From Undibacterium sp. KW1 (lineage in GTDB: Bacteria; Pseudomonadota; Gammaproteobacteria; Burkholderiales; Burkholderiaceae_D), in contig NZ_AP018439.1 of assembly GCF_009937955.1 (NCBI RefSeq), forward strand, positions 744,001 to 808,000: DNA of 64,000 nucleotides, written 5' to 3'. The first letter of the stretch is position 1. The number at the start of each line of letters is the position of its first letter. This document shows positions 8,872 to 17,858 of this stretch, one piece after another. The position numbers were made by a program, and so were the translations under genes. Below the pieces are notes generated by a model. That model was not told the DNA's origin and did not search any database. It saw only the letters and a list, made by a program, of their open reading frames with translations.

Positions 8872-8971
8872 GGACTCACGCAAAACCGCTCCAGCGGCCT
8901 TACAGCGCCTAGCCGTACAATTGTACTGTCGTCGGCGCTGCAAGATTGCTGGAACAATTTTGCGAGAGTCC
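8872..8971. repeat. ACGCAAAA inverted-repeat element, copy A
   Basis: A 100-bp element bounded by GGACTCACGCAAAA (8872-8885) and its near reverse complement TTTTGCGAGAGTCC (8958-8971; 13 of 14 paired). The interior holds the palindrome GTACAATTGTAC flanked by CAGCGCC and GGCGCTG, so the whole can fold as a cruciform. Related elements are at 33212-33277 and from 63937 to the window end. Confidence 0.7.
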
Positions 8972-9026
8972 TAAAGTTTTGATGCTGCGCAGCGATGCTC
9001 GTTGCGATAAGCTGTTAAACTGGAAG

Positions 9027-9054
9027 CCGCCCCGCAAATGCTGGGCGGTTTTTT
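9027..9054 (+). terminator. intrinsic terminator after the Tim44-like gene
   Basis: CCGCCC (9027-9032) pairs with GGGCGG (9043-9048), followed at once by six T residues. It separates ubiE and the Tim44-like gene from ubiJ-ubiB, which therefore probably have their own promoter. Confidence 0.75.
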
Positions 9055-9120
9055 ATTTGCACGATATATCTGGTTGCCATTTCTAGTTGGCCGGTGTTTT
9101 GCAACAGTCCTGATTTGAAC

Positions 9121-9702
9121 ATGATCCCCTCCGCACCTTTTGTAACTTTTATCAATCATCTGCTGGCGCAAGAAAGCTGGGCTAAAAACAAGCTCTTGCC
9201 GCATGCCGGTAAAATTGCCTGTATAGACTTGCAAACCATGCAGTTGCGCCTCAAAGTTGCGCCAGATGGCTTGCTGGAAAACGCCGCCGCCGACGAGTTG
9301 GCGCAAGTCACCATCTACGTCAAACTCAGCGATTTGCCGCTGATCGCGCAAAACCGTGACCGTGCCTTTTCTTATGTCAAAATAGAAGGCGATGCAGACT
9401 TTGCCAATACCATTTCCAACCTTAGCCAGAACCTGCGCTGGGAAGCAGAAGAAGATTTGAGCAAGCTGTTTGGTGATGTCGCGGCAGTACGCATGGTTGG
9501 CTTTGCCAAATCCCTGCATAAGACTGCTCTGGAAACCCATCAAAAAATCCAGGAAAACCTGGCTGAATATTTTTTAGAAGAAAACCCCATGCTGGTCCGG
9601 CCTCAGGCCGTGCAGGGCTTTAGTACCGAAGTCAACAAGACGCGGGATGATGTCGAGCGTCTTATCAAGCGCATCGAAAAACTGGAAAGGATGCGCGGAT
9701 GA
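9121..9702 (+). CDS. ubiJ: ubiquinone biosynthesis accessory factor UbiJ (SCP2-like)
   Basis: A 193-residue protein with an N-terminal SCP2 sterol-carrier-like domain and a C-terminal helical, coiled-coil-prone segment ([21 protein letters not shown]). UbiJ binds lipid intermediates and works with UbiK in assembling the soluble ubiquinone-synthesis complex. The frame is open back to a GTG at 9094, but ATG at 9121 gives the usual UbiJ start ([15 protein letters not shown]). The stop overlaps the ubiB ATG by four bases, supporting coupled expression. Confidence 0.9.
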   Translation: MIPSAPFVTFINHLLAQESWAKNKLLPHAGKIACIDLQTMQLRLKVAPDGLLENAAADELAQVTIYVKLSDLPLIAQNRDRAFSYVKIEGDADFANTISNLSQNLRWEAEEDLSKLFGDVAAVRMVGFAKSLHKTALETHQKIQENLAEYFLEENPMLVRPQAVQGFSTEVNKTRDDVERLIKRIEKLERMRG

Positions 9703-11264
9703 TATTGAAGTTTCTCAGACTGGCGAAAATCATACGTATCGCCATCAAATATGGCATCGATGAAATTGCGATTTCCGGTCTGTCCGTGCCACGTACGGCA
9801 CGTCTGATTGATACCATCATATTCTGGCGCGACATCTCTGCACCGCGTGGAGAACGCCTGCGCAAGGCGCTGGAAGAGCTGGGCCCCATCTTCGTCAAGT
9901 TTGGCCAGGTATTATCAACCCGGCGTGACCTCATGCCGCCGGACATCGCCGATGAACTGACACACCTGCAAGACCGCGTGCCCTCGTTCGACCCCGACCT
10001 GGCGATAGCCCAAATCAAGAAATCCCTGGGCTCACATCCTGATCAGTTATTCGCCAGTTTTGAGCGTGTGCCAGTGGCTTCTGCGTCTATCGCTCAGGTG
10101 CATTTTGCCACTTTGAAGGATGGCCGTGAAGTTGCCGTCAAGGTGCTGCGCCCTGGCATGAAAGAAGCCATTGATGATGACGTGGCCCTCATGCAGATTG
10201 CTGCGGGCTGGCTGGAAGCACTGTGGGCAGATGGCAAACGTCTCAAGGCCAAAGAAGTCGTGGCCGAGTTTGACAAATATCTGCATGACGAACTAGACCT
10301 CATGCGTGAAGCTGCCAATGGCAGCCAGTTACGCCGCAATTTTGCTGATTCGGATTTGTTGCTGGTACCAGAGATGCATTGGGATTATTGCTCGTCTTCG
10401 GTCATCGTCATGGAGCGTATGCAGGGCATACCTATTTCGCAGTTGGATAAATTGCGCGAAGCTGGTGTCGATTTGCAAAAGCTGTCACGCGATGGCGTGA
10501 CCATTTTCTTTACCCAGGTGTTTCGCGATGGTTTCTTCCATGCCGATATGCACCCCGGTAATATCCTGGTATCGACCGCGCCAGCGACACTTGGCCGTTA
10601 TATCGCGCTGGATTTTGGTATCGTCGGTACGCTCAATGATTTCGACAAGGATTATCTGTCGCAAAACTTTCTGGCTTTCTTCCAGCGTGACTACAAGCGT
10701 GTGGCCGAGGCGCATATAGAATCCGGCTGGGCGCCGAAAGAGACGCGTGTCGATGAGCTTGAGGCAGCAGTGCGCGCCTGTTGTGAGCCCATTTTTGATC
10801 GGCCATTGAAAGACATTTCTTTCGGCCAGGTATTGCTGCGCCTGTTCCAGACTTCACGCCGTTTCAATGTAGAAGTACAACCGCAACTGGTGCTGCTGCA
10901 AAAAACCCTGCTCAATATCGAAGGCCTGGGCCGTCAGCTGGATCCTGACCTGGACTTGTGGAAAACTGCCAAACCGTATCTGGAGCGCTGGATGAGCGAG
11001 CAGGTAGGCTGGCGTGGCCTGCTGGACAAACTCAAGGCTGAGGGGCCACGTTACAGCCATATCTTCCCGCAATTGCCGCGCCTTGCACATCAGGCCCTGA
11101 CACGCGCTGCCGAACCCCGGCATAGCGATGAGATGTTGATGGCGCTGTTGTCAGAGCAAAGACGCACCAACCGCCTGCTGCGCACCATCGTGTATTTTGG
11201 TGCGGGCTTGTTTTCTGGTGTGGTGGTGGCGCAATTGCTGCTGCATTTTTATTTCAAAATCTGA
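9699..11264 (+). CDS. ubiB: ubiquinone biosynthesis protein kinase-like UbiB
   Basis: A 521-residue ADCK/COQ8-family atypical kinase. The family-specific KxGQ motif is present ([19 protein letters not shown], near residue 68), as are the Ala-rich nucleotide loop ([28 protein letters not shown]), the catalytic HADMHPGN and the metal-binding DFG (ALDFGIVG). Two hydrophobic helices near the C-terminus ([20 protein letters not shown]) anchor it in the inner membrane. UbiB is an ATPase needed for the hydroxylation stage of ubiquinone synthesis. ATGA overlap with ubiJ. Confidence 0.96.
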   Translation: MILKFLRLAKIIRIAIKYGIDEIAISGLSVPRTARLIDTIIFWRDISAPRGERLRKALEELGPIFVKFGQVLSTRRDLMPPDIADELTHLQDRVPSFDPDLAIAQIKKSLGSHPDQLFASFERVPVASASIAQVHFATLKDGREVAVKVLRPGMKEAIDDDVALMQIAAGWLEALWADGKRLKAKEVVAEFDKYLHDELDLMREAANGSQLRRNFADSDLLLVPEMHWDYCSSSVIVMERMQGIPISQLDKLREAGVDLQKLSRDGVTIFFTQVFRDGFFHADMHPGNILVSTAPATLGRYIALDFGIVGTLNDFDKDYLSQNFLAFFQRDYKRVAEAHIESGWAPKETRVDELEAAVRACCEPIFDRPLKDISFGQVLLRLFQTSRRFNVEVQPQLVLLQKTLLNIEGLGRQLDPDLDLWKTAKPYLERWMSEQVGWRGLLDKLKAEGPRYSHIFPQLPRLAHQALTRAAEPRHSDEMLMALLSEQRRTNRLLRTIVYFGAGLFSGVVVAQLLLHFYFKI

Positions 11265-11285
11265 CGCATCAATTCATACAGAAGC

Positions 11286-11894
11286 ATGGCTGATTTCATA
11301 AACCGCGACCCGCGCAATCCGCAATTCTGGGACGAGCGTTTTGAAAAAAACTTCATCCCTTGGGATAAGGGCAATGCGCCCGCTGAATTGCAGGTTTTTA
11401 TGCAGGCTGCGTCGCAGTCCATGAATACGCTGATTCCGGGGTGTGGCAATGGTTATGAAGCAGCCTTCCTGGCCCAAGCAGGCTGGCCTGTTGTCGCCAT
11501 CGATTTTTCTCCTGCTGCCGTGCGCAGCGCGCAGGCAGCGATAGGCGAGTGGGGCAAACATGTTATCGAGGCCGATTTTTTCGCCTACACTCCAGCGCAG
11601 CCGCTGGACCTGATTTATGAGCGTGCCTTCTTTTGCGCATTACCTCCCGCGATGCGGGCAGATATCGTCAAACGCTGGGCTGCACTTTTACCCAAAGGCG
11701 CTTTGCTGGCAGGGTATTTTTTCTTTGATGATGCGCCAGAAGCCTCGCTCAAGGGGCCGCCGTTTACCATACATAGCGCCGCATTTCGTGAATTGATGTC
11801 GCCGTATTTTAGCTTGCTGGAAGAGCAGGCTGTCAGTGACTCCATCCCCGTGTTTGCAGGTAAGGAGCGGTGGCAGGTGTGGCGCAGGTTGTAG
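11286..11894 (+). CDS. TPMT-family SAM-dependent methyltransferase
   Basis: A 202-residue methyltransferase of the thiopurine S-methyltransferase family. Characteristic features are the N-terminal FWDERFEKNFIPWDKG block, SAM motif I (LIPGCGNGYEAAFLA) and IDFSPAAV. The family methylates thiol, selenium, tellurium or halide substrates; the natural substrate here is unknown. It begins 21 bp after ubiB and may be co-transcribed with it. Confidence 0.85.
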   Translation: MADFINRDPRNPQFWDERFEKNFIPWDKGNAPAELQVFMQAASQSMNTLIPGCGNGYEAAFLAQAGWPVVAIDFSPAAVRSAQAAIGEWGKHVIEADFFAYTPAQPLDLIYERAFFCALPPAMRADIVKRWAALLPKGALLAGYFFFDDAPEASLKGPPFTIHSAAFRELMSPYFSLLEEQAVSDSIPVFAGKERWQVWRRL

Positions 11895-11898
11895 GCTT

Positions 11899-12051
11899 GT
11901 AGGTTGGGCTACGGTTTTCCAGCCCAACACTGTGCCTCTGTAAACGTATACCTTATTTAAACGCCGAGTGTTGCTTGGTGAATGACCTTGAAAAAACGTC
12001 TATGTTATTTACTCGCCCAGTGTTGGGCTGGTAAACCATAGCCCAACCTAC
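11899..12051. repeat. GTAGGTTGGGCT element, copy 2 (153-bp MITE-like form)
   Basis: The left end reads GTAGGTTGGGCT and the right end AGCCCAACCTAC, a perfect 12-bp terminal match. The symmetry continues for about 36 bp with only about three mismatches. Each arm is itself a hairpin (TTGGGCT with AGCCCAA). The core contains TACCTTATTTAAACGCC, part of which recurs beside the multi-hairpin repeat at 3931. No transposase is encoded and no target duplication is obvious. Confidence 0.8.
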
Positions 12052-12166
12052 AGATATTCCACAGGCACACCCCTTGCTTGCCATTCCCTCACACTGACCA
12101 CGTCATAAGCCGGTCACCTCTATGCTTCACTCTCCCTCATGGCATCTGCCTCTTGAAAGGGAATCA

Positions 12167-13189
12167 ATGAATAAAACAGTCACACTGGCATTGCAGGGCG
12201 GTGGGTCACACGGCGCACTGACCTGGGGCGTATTGGATCGCTTGCTCGAAGATGGACGTGTCAGCATAGAGGCGATCAGTGGTGCCAGTGCCGGTGCCAT
12301 GAATGCCGTAGCGCTGGCGCATGGTTATCTTGATGGCGGGGCAGATGGTGCCAGGCAGGCGCTGAAAAAATTCTGGGATAGCGTCGCCAGCAGTTCTCCG
12401 TTCAGCGCGCCTCTGGATGAGCATGCACTGACGGCGGATATCGCAGCGCAATCTGAACTGCCAGCTGCCATGAAACATTTGTTTGCCTGGACACGTTTCT
12501 TTTCACCCAGCCAGCTCAACCCCTTCGACATCAACCCTTTGCGCGACATTCTGGCGGCGCAGATAGATTTCCAGCGATTGCGCGAACAACCGGGCATAGA
12601 ACTTTTTATTGCCACTACGCAAGTCAGCACGGGCACGCTGAAGCTGTTCCGCAACCGCCAGATGAGCCTGGATGTCTTGCTGGCGTCTGCCTGTTTGCCT
12701 ATGGTGCACAGGGCAGTGGAGATAGAAGGTGAGGCATACTGGGATGGCGGCCTGACTGCCAACCCGCCTTTATTCCCGCTGGTACACAAATGCGCTGCCC
12801 GCGACATTATTGCCATCCTGCTGCATGCCCAGCCAAGGGCGCAAGTGCCGACTTCTTCCAATGAAATCTGGCAGCGCCTGACCGAGATGGGTTTCAGTTC
12901 TACCTTCCATACTGAATTGCAGGGCTTGCTGCTGGCCAAGCGGGAAGCAGACCGTGGCTGGCTGACCTGGGGCAGGCTGGAACGCCGCCTGCGCAAGCTC
13001 AATCTGCATGTGATTGCCGCACCTGAACTCATGAGCCAGTTGAGCAGCCATAGCAAATTGAATGCACAGGCGACATTTTTGCATAGCCTGCATGCAGAAG
13101 GGCGGGCCAGGGCGCAAGTCTGGCTGGATCAGCATTTTGAACAACTGGGGCAACAATCCAGCTTCAGGATGGCGCATCTGTTTCGTTAA
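12167..13189 (+). CDS. patatin-like phospholipase
   Basis: A 340-residue patatin-family serine hydrolase. The oxyanion loop GGGSHG is at residues 11-16, the nucleophile elbow GASAG at 39-43 (Ser41) and the catalytic Asp in DGG at about residue 193, so the Ser-Asp dyad is complete. The ATG at 12167 is preceded by AAAGG at proper distance and gives the usual start MNKTVTLALQGGG; an upstream ATG at 12122 would add 15 unlikely residues. Such proteins hydrolyse acyl esters of phospholipids. No signal peptide, so it acts in the cytosol or on the inner membrane. The next gene makes phosphatidylserine. Confidence 0.92.
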   Translation: MNKTVTLALQGGGSHGALTWGVLDRLLEDGRVSIEAISGASAGAMNAVALAHGYLDGGADGARQALKKFWDSVASSSPFSAPLDEHALTADIAAQSELPAAMKHLFAWTRFFSPSQLNPFDINPLRDILAAQIDFQRLREQPGIELFIATTQVSTGTLKLFRNRQMSLDVLLASACLPMVHRAVEIEGEAYWDGGLTANPPLFPLVHKCAARDIIAILLHAQPRAQVPTSSNEIWQRLTEMGFSSTFHTELQGLLLAKREADRGWLTWGRLERRLRKLNLHVIAAPELMSQLSSHSKLNAQATFLHSLHAEGRARAQVWLDQHFEQLGQQSSFRMAHLFR

Positions 13190-13292
13190 CTTCTGTGAAT
13201 ACCTCGCTTGTATTTCCTTAGCGGGTTTTTTGTATCTGGCTATGGACTAGTGTTACCATCATTAGGTTTTCACTGGTATTCATTAGACAGAC

Positions 13293-14642
13293 ATGCGCCT
13301 ATTCAAGTCCGCTTCCGACCTTACGCATCTAAATGGCATTCCCCTGCAGGCAGATGACGTCTATACCCTACATACCGCAGCAGATTACCGCAGCACCTTG
13401 CTGAGCAGAATTGCCCAGGCAAAACACAGGATTTATTTATGCAGCCTGTATCTGCAAAATGATGAAGCAGGGGCTGAGATATTGCAGGCTCTCTATGATG
13501 CCAAGAAGGCCCGGCCTGAGCTTGATATCGCTGTGCTGGTAGATTGGCACCGGGCACAAAGGGGCTTGATCGGTGCCGCAAAAAGTGGCGGCAATGCCGC
13601 CTGGTATCAAGAGATCAGCAAGGCTCATGCCTACACCGTGCCACTGTATGGCATACCCGTGCAGACGCGTGAACTGTTTGGCGTGCTGCACCTCAAAGGC
13701 TTTGTCATTGACGATGAAGTCATCTACAGCGGTGCCAGCCTGAACAATGTGTATTTGCACAAGCAGGATAAATACCGCCATGACCGCTATCTGTTGATCC
13801 ACAATAAAGTGCTGGCCAACAGCATGGTGCAATTTATCCGCGAGCATTTGTTATCCGCTGCCGCCGTGCACCGGCTGGATATGCCCGAGATACCCGCTAC
13901 CCGCAGCATACGCCGTGAAATCAAGCAATTCAGGAGCAAGCTGAAAAGCGCGCGCTATGACTGCAATGTAGTGGAACAAGAACACGACAGGCATGGCCTG
14001 AGCGTGACGCCGCTGGTGGGCGTGGGTAAAAACAATCCCCTGAATAAAGTCATTTGCCAGTTGCTGGCCGCCAGCAAGACGCAGATCACGATCTGCACGC
14101 CTTATTTTAATTTCCCGCTGGCTGTCACGCGTGAAATCAATCGCGCGCTCAAGCGCGGCGTGCGCATCTGTATCATCGTTGGCGACAAGACTGCCAATGA
14201 CTTCTTTATCCCACCTGAAGAACCTTTCAAGGTCATTGCTGCCTTGCCTTATCTGTATGAGGTTAACTTGCGCCGCTTTGCCAAATCCCATCAGGCAGAA
14301 ATCACCAGCCAGCAATTGCAACTGCGCCTGTGGAAGGACGACGACAATACCTATCACCTGAAAGGCATGTGGATAGACCAGGATTATGCCCTTATGACAG
14401 GCAATAATCTCAACCCGCGCGCCTTCCGCCTTGACCTGGAAAATGCCTTGCTGATTCATGATCCACAACATGAATTGCAGCAGCAAAGACAGGATGAGCT
14501 GAGCAGCATCATGGAGAAGACGACTGTCATTTCACATTACCGTGAACTGGAAAAAAATACGGATTATCCTGATCCCGTGCGCAAGTTGCTGGGGCGGCTC
14601 AGTGGCACGCGGCTGGACAGGTTGGCGTACAGGGTTTTGTAA
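13293..14642 (+). CDS. pssA: CDP-diacylglycerol--serine O-phosphatidyltransferase (PLD-type)
   Basis: A 449-residue phospholipase D superfamily enzyme; E. coli PssA is about the same length. Two HKD motifs are visible: HLKGFVID (His133, Lys135, Asp140) followed by YSGASLNN, and HLKGMWID near residue 355 followed by MTGNNLNPR. PssA condenses CDP-diacylglycerol and serine to phosphatidylserine, precursor of phosphatidylethanolamine, at the cytoplasmic membrane face. The gap to the patatin gene is about 100 bp. Confidence 0.92.
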   Translation: MRLFKSASDLTHLNGIPLQADDVYTLHTAADYRSTLLSRIAQAKHRIYLCSLYLQNDEAGAEILQALYDAKKARPELDIAVLVDWHRAQRGLIGAAKSGGNAAWYQEISKAHAYTVPLYGIPVQTRELFGVLHLKGFVIDDEVIYSGASLNNVYLHKQDKYRHDRYLLIHNKVLANSMVQFIREHLLSAAAVHRLDMPEIPATRSIRREIKQFRSKLKSARYDCNVVEQEHDRHGLSVTPLVGVGKNNPLNKVICQLLAASKTQITICTPYFNFPLAVTREINRALKRGVRICIIVGDKTANDFFIPPEEPFKVIAALPYLYEVNLRRFAKSHQAEITSQQLQLRLWKDDDNTYHLKGMWIDQDYALMTGNNLNPRAFRLDLENALLIHDPQHELQQQRQDELSSIMEKTTVISHYRELEKNTDYPDPVRKLLGRLSGTRLDRLAYRVL

Positions 14643-14690
14643 AGAAATTTATTTCAAGATACGCCGGGTTCTTTTATTCTCTTTGTTCCC

Positions 14691-14724
14691 CTCTGTGACA
14701 TCTCTGTGTCTCCGTGCCTCTGTG
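14691..14724. repeat. short CTCTGTG direct repeats
   Basis: The 34-bp stretch contains CTCTGTG at 14691, 14702 and 14718 and CTCCGTG at 14710. It lies in the gap between pssA and the DUF969 gene. Similar simple tracts occur in many bacterial intergenic regions; no role can be assigned. Confidence 0.45.
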
Positions 14725-14799
14725 TTGAGAGGTCTTAGCTGTTTTTATCAAGGGAATATGTTCGGCCAGAAACTATAGAAAAACAAAACAGGAGACCGC

Positions 14800-15534
14800 A
14801 TGAACCTGGCATTACTACTGCCACTGATAGGCATACCTCTGGTCGTCATCGGCTTTGCGTTGCGCTTCAATCCCTTGCTCGTTGTTACCGTCGCCGGCCT
14901 CGGTACAGGCTTTGCCGTCGGCATGGATTTCATGAGCCTGCTGGAAACCTTTGGTGAAAAATTCCTCAATAGCAGGCAACTCACCAGTTCATTATTGATA
15001 CTACCCATCATCGGCTTGCTGGAGCACTATGGCCTGCGTGAACGCGCCCAGCAATGGGTGGCGAGCATACGCAGCGCAACGACGGGCCGCATCCTCATGC
15101 TGTACTTTGTCGTACGTGAAGCCAGCGCCGCCATGGGTTTGCTGAGTCTGGGCGGACAGGCGCAAACTGTGCGGCCTTTGCTGTCACCAATGGCTGAAGG
15201 TGCCGCTAGCAATTTGCATGGCGACTTGCCACCTGTAATACGCGACCGCATCGCTGCCCACGCCGCTGCCTGTGATAATGTCGCCCTGTTCTTTGGCGAA
15301 GATATCTTTATTGCCTTTGGTGCAGTATTGCTGATGACGGCCTTTTTGAAGGAAAATGGTATCAATGGTATTGAGCCGCTGGCGATAGGTATCTGGGGCA
15401 TACCAACGGCATTGTGTGCCTTGCTCATACACCTGTTCCGCCTGTCGCGGCTGGACGCCAGCATTGCCAAAGACATTGCGGCCTGGCAGAAGATTAATCA
15501 AGCAGACCAGGCAAATGCGGTGGTGAACGCATGA
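14800..15534 (+). CDS. DUF969 membrane protein (putative 5-oxoproline transporter subunit)
   Basis: A 244-residue membrane protein with about six hydrophobic segments. Conserved family blocks are SLLETFGEKFLNSRQLTSS, LPIIGLLEHYGLRERAQ and a long REASAAMGLLSLGGQAQTVRP stretch (split across residues 106-127). DUF969 and DUF979 proteins are encoded as a pair beside pcp in many bacteria and are annotated as the two halves of a 5-oxoproline transporter. The stop overlaps the DUF979 ATG by four bases, and pcp follows. Confidence 0.87.
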   Translation: MNLALLLPLIGIPLVVIGFALRFNPLLVVTVAGLGTGFAVGMDFMSLLETFGEKFLNSRQLTSSLLILPIIGLLEHYGLRERAQQWVASIRSATTGRILMLYFVVREASAAMGLLSLGGQAQTVRPLLSPMAEGAASNLHGDLPPVIRDRIAAHAAACDNVALFFGEDIFIAFGAVLLMTAFLKENGINGIEPLAIGIWGIPTALCALLIHLFRLSRLDASIAKDIAAWQKINQADQANAVVNA

Positions 15535-16517
15535 ACAGCCTGGTCAGCATTAATCTGGTTCTTTACCTCATCGGCATCGTCGTCATGCTGGTGGCTTATA
15601 TGACGCTGCGCGATACCAGCAACCCGCGACGCTTCACGACGGCCTTGTTCTGGTTCCTGTTCGGCTCCAGCTTTTTGTTTGGCGACCTCATGCTGGCCAC
15701 GCTGGGCAAGCCGCTGACTTACCGCATTGTTGGCATCACGGTCTTGTTGATGGCGGTGCTGGCAGGAGCGAATTTACTGGGTATGGGCAAGCACGTGGAT
15801 CATGACAGGCCAGCGCGCCTGCACATTGCCAGCAAACTGGGTAACCGCATCTTTATCCCGGCGCTGACGATACCCATCGTTACTGTCATTTTGACAGTGG
15901 TGGTGAAAGACTTTCAGATTGGTAGTTGGTTTTTGCTGGACCAAAAGAATTTGACCCTGACTGCGCTATGCATAGCCTGTATCTGCGCTCTGGGCCTTGC
16001 TTGCCTATACACCCGTGGCACGCCGCTACAAGCCGTGCGCGAGTCGCGTCGCCTGATAGATGTCATAGGCTGGGCGTTGATTTTGCCGCAAATGCTGGCC
16101 ATGCTGGGTGGTGTGTTTGTTGCTGCCAAAACCGGGCAAGCTATACAGGACATCGTCAAACTTTTCATCAACCCTGACAGCCGCCTGACCCTGATCATCA
16201 TGTATTGCACAGGCATGGCCTTGTTCACCATGATCATGGGCAATGCTTTTGCGGCTTTCCCCGTCATGACTGCCGGTATCGCCTTGCCATTCCTGATCAA
16301 CCAGCACCATGCCAATCCGGCCGCGCTGGTGGCGATAGGCATGTTCTCTGGCTATTGCGGCACCCTGATGACACCGATGGCCGCTAACTTCAATATCGTG
16401 CCTGCGGCCTTATTGGAGTTGCAAGATAAGTATCAAGTGATTAAAGTGCAGATACCGACAGCCCTGCTGGTGCTGACCTGCAATATCCTGTTAATACATT
16501 TCTTTGTCTTTCCCTGA
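15531..16517 (+). CDS. DUF979 membrane protein (putative 5-oxoproline transporter subunit)
   Basis: A 328-residue integral membrane protein with about nine to ten hydrophobic helices. Family blocks are LFGSSFLFGD, GNAFAAFPVMTAGIALPFL and MFSGYCGTLMTPMAANFNIVPAALLEL. It overlaps the DUF969 gene by four bases and is followed 17 bp later by pcp. Together the two membrane subunits probably import pyroglutamate or pyroglutamyl compounds. Confidence 0.87.
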   Translation: MNSLVSINLVLYLIGIVVMLVAYMTLRDTSNPRRFTTALFWFLFGSSFLFGDLMLATLGKPLTYRIVGITVLLMAVLAGANLLGMGKHVDHDRPARLHIASKLGNRIFIPALTIPIVTVILTVVVKDFQIGSWFLLDQKNLTLTALCIACICALGLACLYTRGTPLQAVRESRRLIDVIGWALILPQMLAMLGGVFVAAKTGQAIQDIVKLFINPDSRLTLIIMYCTGMALFTMIMGNAFAAFPVMTAGIALPFLINQHHANPAALVAIGMFSGYCGTLMTPMAANFNIVPAALLELQDKYQVIKVQIPTALLVLTCNILLIHFFVFP

Positions 16518-16534
16518 GTGGCCTGGAGGCTGGC

Positions 16535-17188
16535 ATGAAACGCATTTTACTGACTGGATTTGATCCCTTTGGCGGCGAGCAAAGCAATCCCTCCTGGGAA
16601 GTGGTGCGCAGGCTGGATGGCTTGCTCATCGGTGACAATCACCAGATCGTCAGCGCCCGCCTGCCTTGCGAATTTACGAATTCCCTGCAGATACTGGAAG
16701 CCGCACTCAGGCAGCATCATCCCGCGATTGTGATAGGCCTGGGCCAGGCTGGTGGACGTGCCGACATCAGCCTGGAACGTATCGCCATCAATATTGATGA
16801 TGCCCGCATACCTGATAACGTAGGCGTGCAACCCGTCGATGTGCCTGTGGTAGAGGGCGGCCCCGCTGCCTATTTCACCAGCCTGCCTATCAAGGCCATA
16901 GCGCAGGAACTGCATTTGAGTGGCATACCCGCCTCGATTTCACAGACCGCTGGCACCTTTGTCTGCAACCATGTGTTTTATGGTCTCATGCATCTGGCAA
17001 GCAAGGCAGACAGTGGCATACAAAGAGCTGGCTTTATCCACATCCCCTATCTGCCTGAGCAGGCCGTGGCCCATGCTGGAGCCGCCAGCATGCCGCTGGA
17101 AATGCTAAAGACAGCGATACTGAAAGTGCTTGAGAGTGTATTGAAGACCGACAAGGATTTGCGTATTGCCGGCGGGGCGACTCATTAG
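16535..17188 (+). CDS. pcp: pyroglutamyl-peptidase I
   Basis: A 217-residue family C15 cysteine peptidase that removes N-terminal pyroglutamate from peptides in the cytosol. The catalytic triad is intact: Glu81 (ISLERIA), Cys144 (GTFVCNHVFYG) and His169 (GFIHIPYLPEQ). The start MKRILLTGFDPFGGEQSNPS is the family signature. It is third in the DUF969-DUF979-pcp operon, preceded by GGAGG at a usable distance. No clear terminator follows. Confidence 0.95.
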   Translation: MKRILLTGFDPFGGEQSNPSWEVVRRLDGLLIGDNHQIVSARLPCEFTNSLQILEAALRQHHPAIVIGLGQAGGRADISLERIAINIDDARIPDNVGVQPVDVPVVEGGPAAYFTSLPIKAIAQELHLSGIPASISQTAGTFVCNHVFYGLMHLASKADSGIQRAGFIHIPYLPEQAVAHAGAASMPLEMLKTAILKVLESVLKTDKDLRIAGGATH

Positions 17189-17315
17189 GCGGGAAGGTTC
17201 ACTCGAAGTTACAACTGCGTTGCAGCTTCGCGCTTGATAGCCTGATACTAATTGAAGATGGTGATGCTGTCGGTGTGCTGATGGTGGTGCCAATGCTGAT
17301 ACCGACAGCCATAGC

Positions 17316-17639
17316 TTAACGCAGCTTCGGCATATCAGACTGCTTGCCCTGCAAGCCTTCTGCTTCCAGATTCTTGTCTGCTTCACTATCAACGCACACT
17401 TGGGTGTCATTGACGGCTTTGTTTTTGGACTTGGCCGTGGAGTCGCTCTTGTCTGCGGGCAAGTTTTTCTCTACCTTTTTGACCAGCACTTCAGCTGCAG
17501 GTGCGTACGGGCGGAAGTAGGAAATCAATTGGGCGTCCAGGTTGGATACTGCCAAAGGTGCGGCACTGGCGATCAGCATCGTGCCCAGCATGCAACTGGC
17601 TATGCCCAGTTTGACCAGTAAATTCAGTCTCGTTTTCAT
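17316..17639 (-). CDS. small secreted protein, uncharacterised
   Basis: A 107-residue protein with a signal peptide (MKTRLNLLVKLGIASCML to cleavage near ASA, about residue 26). The mature part is a charged, Lys/Asp-rich chain with one Cys and no recognised domain. The signal peptide and a normal codon pattern favour a real gene. Its neighbours are convergent pcp and the Ycf48-like gene, with no obvious operon. Confidence 0.55.
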   Translation of the reverse strand: MKTRLNLLVKLGIASCMLGTMLIASAAPLAVSNLDAQLISYFRPYAPAAEVLVKKVEKNLPADKSDSTAKSKNKAVNDTQVCVDSEADKNLEAEGLQGKQSDMPKLR

Positions 17640-17775
17640 TTTTATCCCTTTTTACGACGGCGCAGCTGTTTCAGAGTGACAGTCTGGCAAGACTCTGTGC
17701 AAAGAACATGCCAGCACCTAAAACAAGTGAGAATTCAAATTTCAGGGGCCATACGTGTTGCAAATCAGGCAGCAA

Positions 17776-17826
17776 AGTGTCCGCTTGTGTATAGATGGGC
17801 GGACACTGCGGACACTGCGGACACTT
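17776..17826. repeat. 9-bp tandem repeat with inverted copy
   Basis: AGTGTCCGC is followed after about 16 bp by GCGGACACT and further CGGACACTG units, giving three near-identical 9-bp repeats plus one inverted copy. The stretch can form alternative hairpins. It lies between two same-strand genes (upstream of the small secreted protein and downstream of the Ycf48-like stop). No T tract follows in either direction. Confidence 0.6.
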
Positions 17827-17858
17827 TCCTCAGACTTTTCAGTCAGGCCTGTGATCGA

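Noticed and set aside
17776..17826. Possible CRISPR-like repeat array
   Set aside because: Units are 9 bp and directly adjacent without spacers; there are no cas genes in the window.
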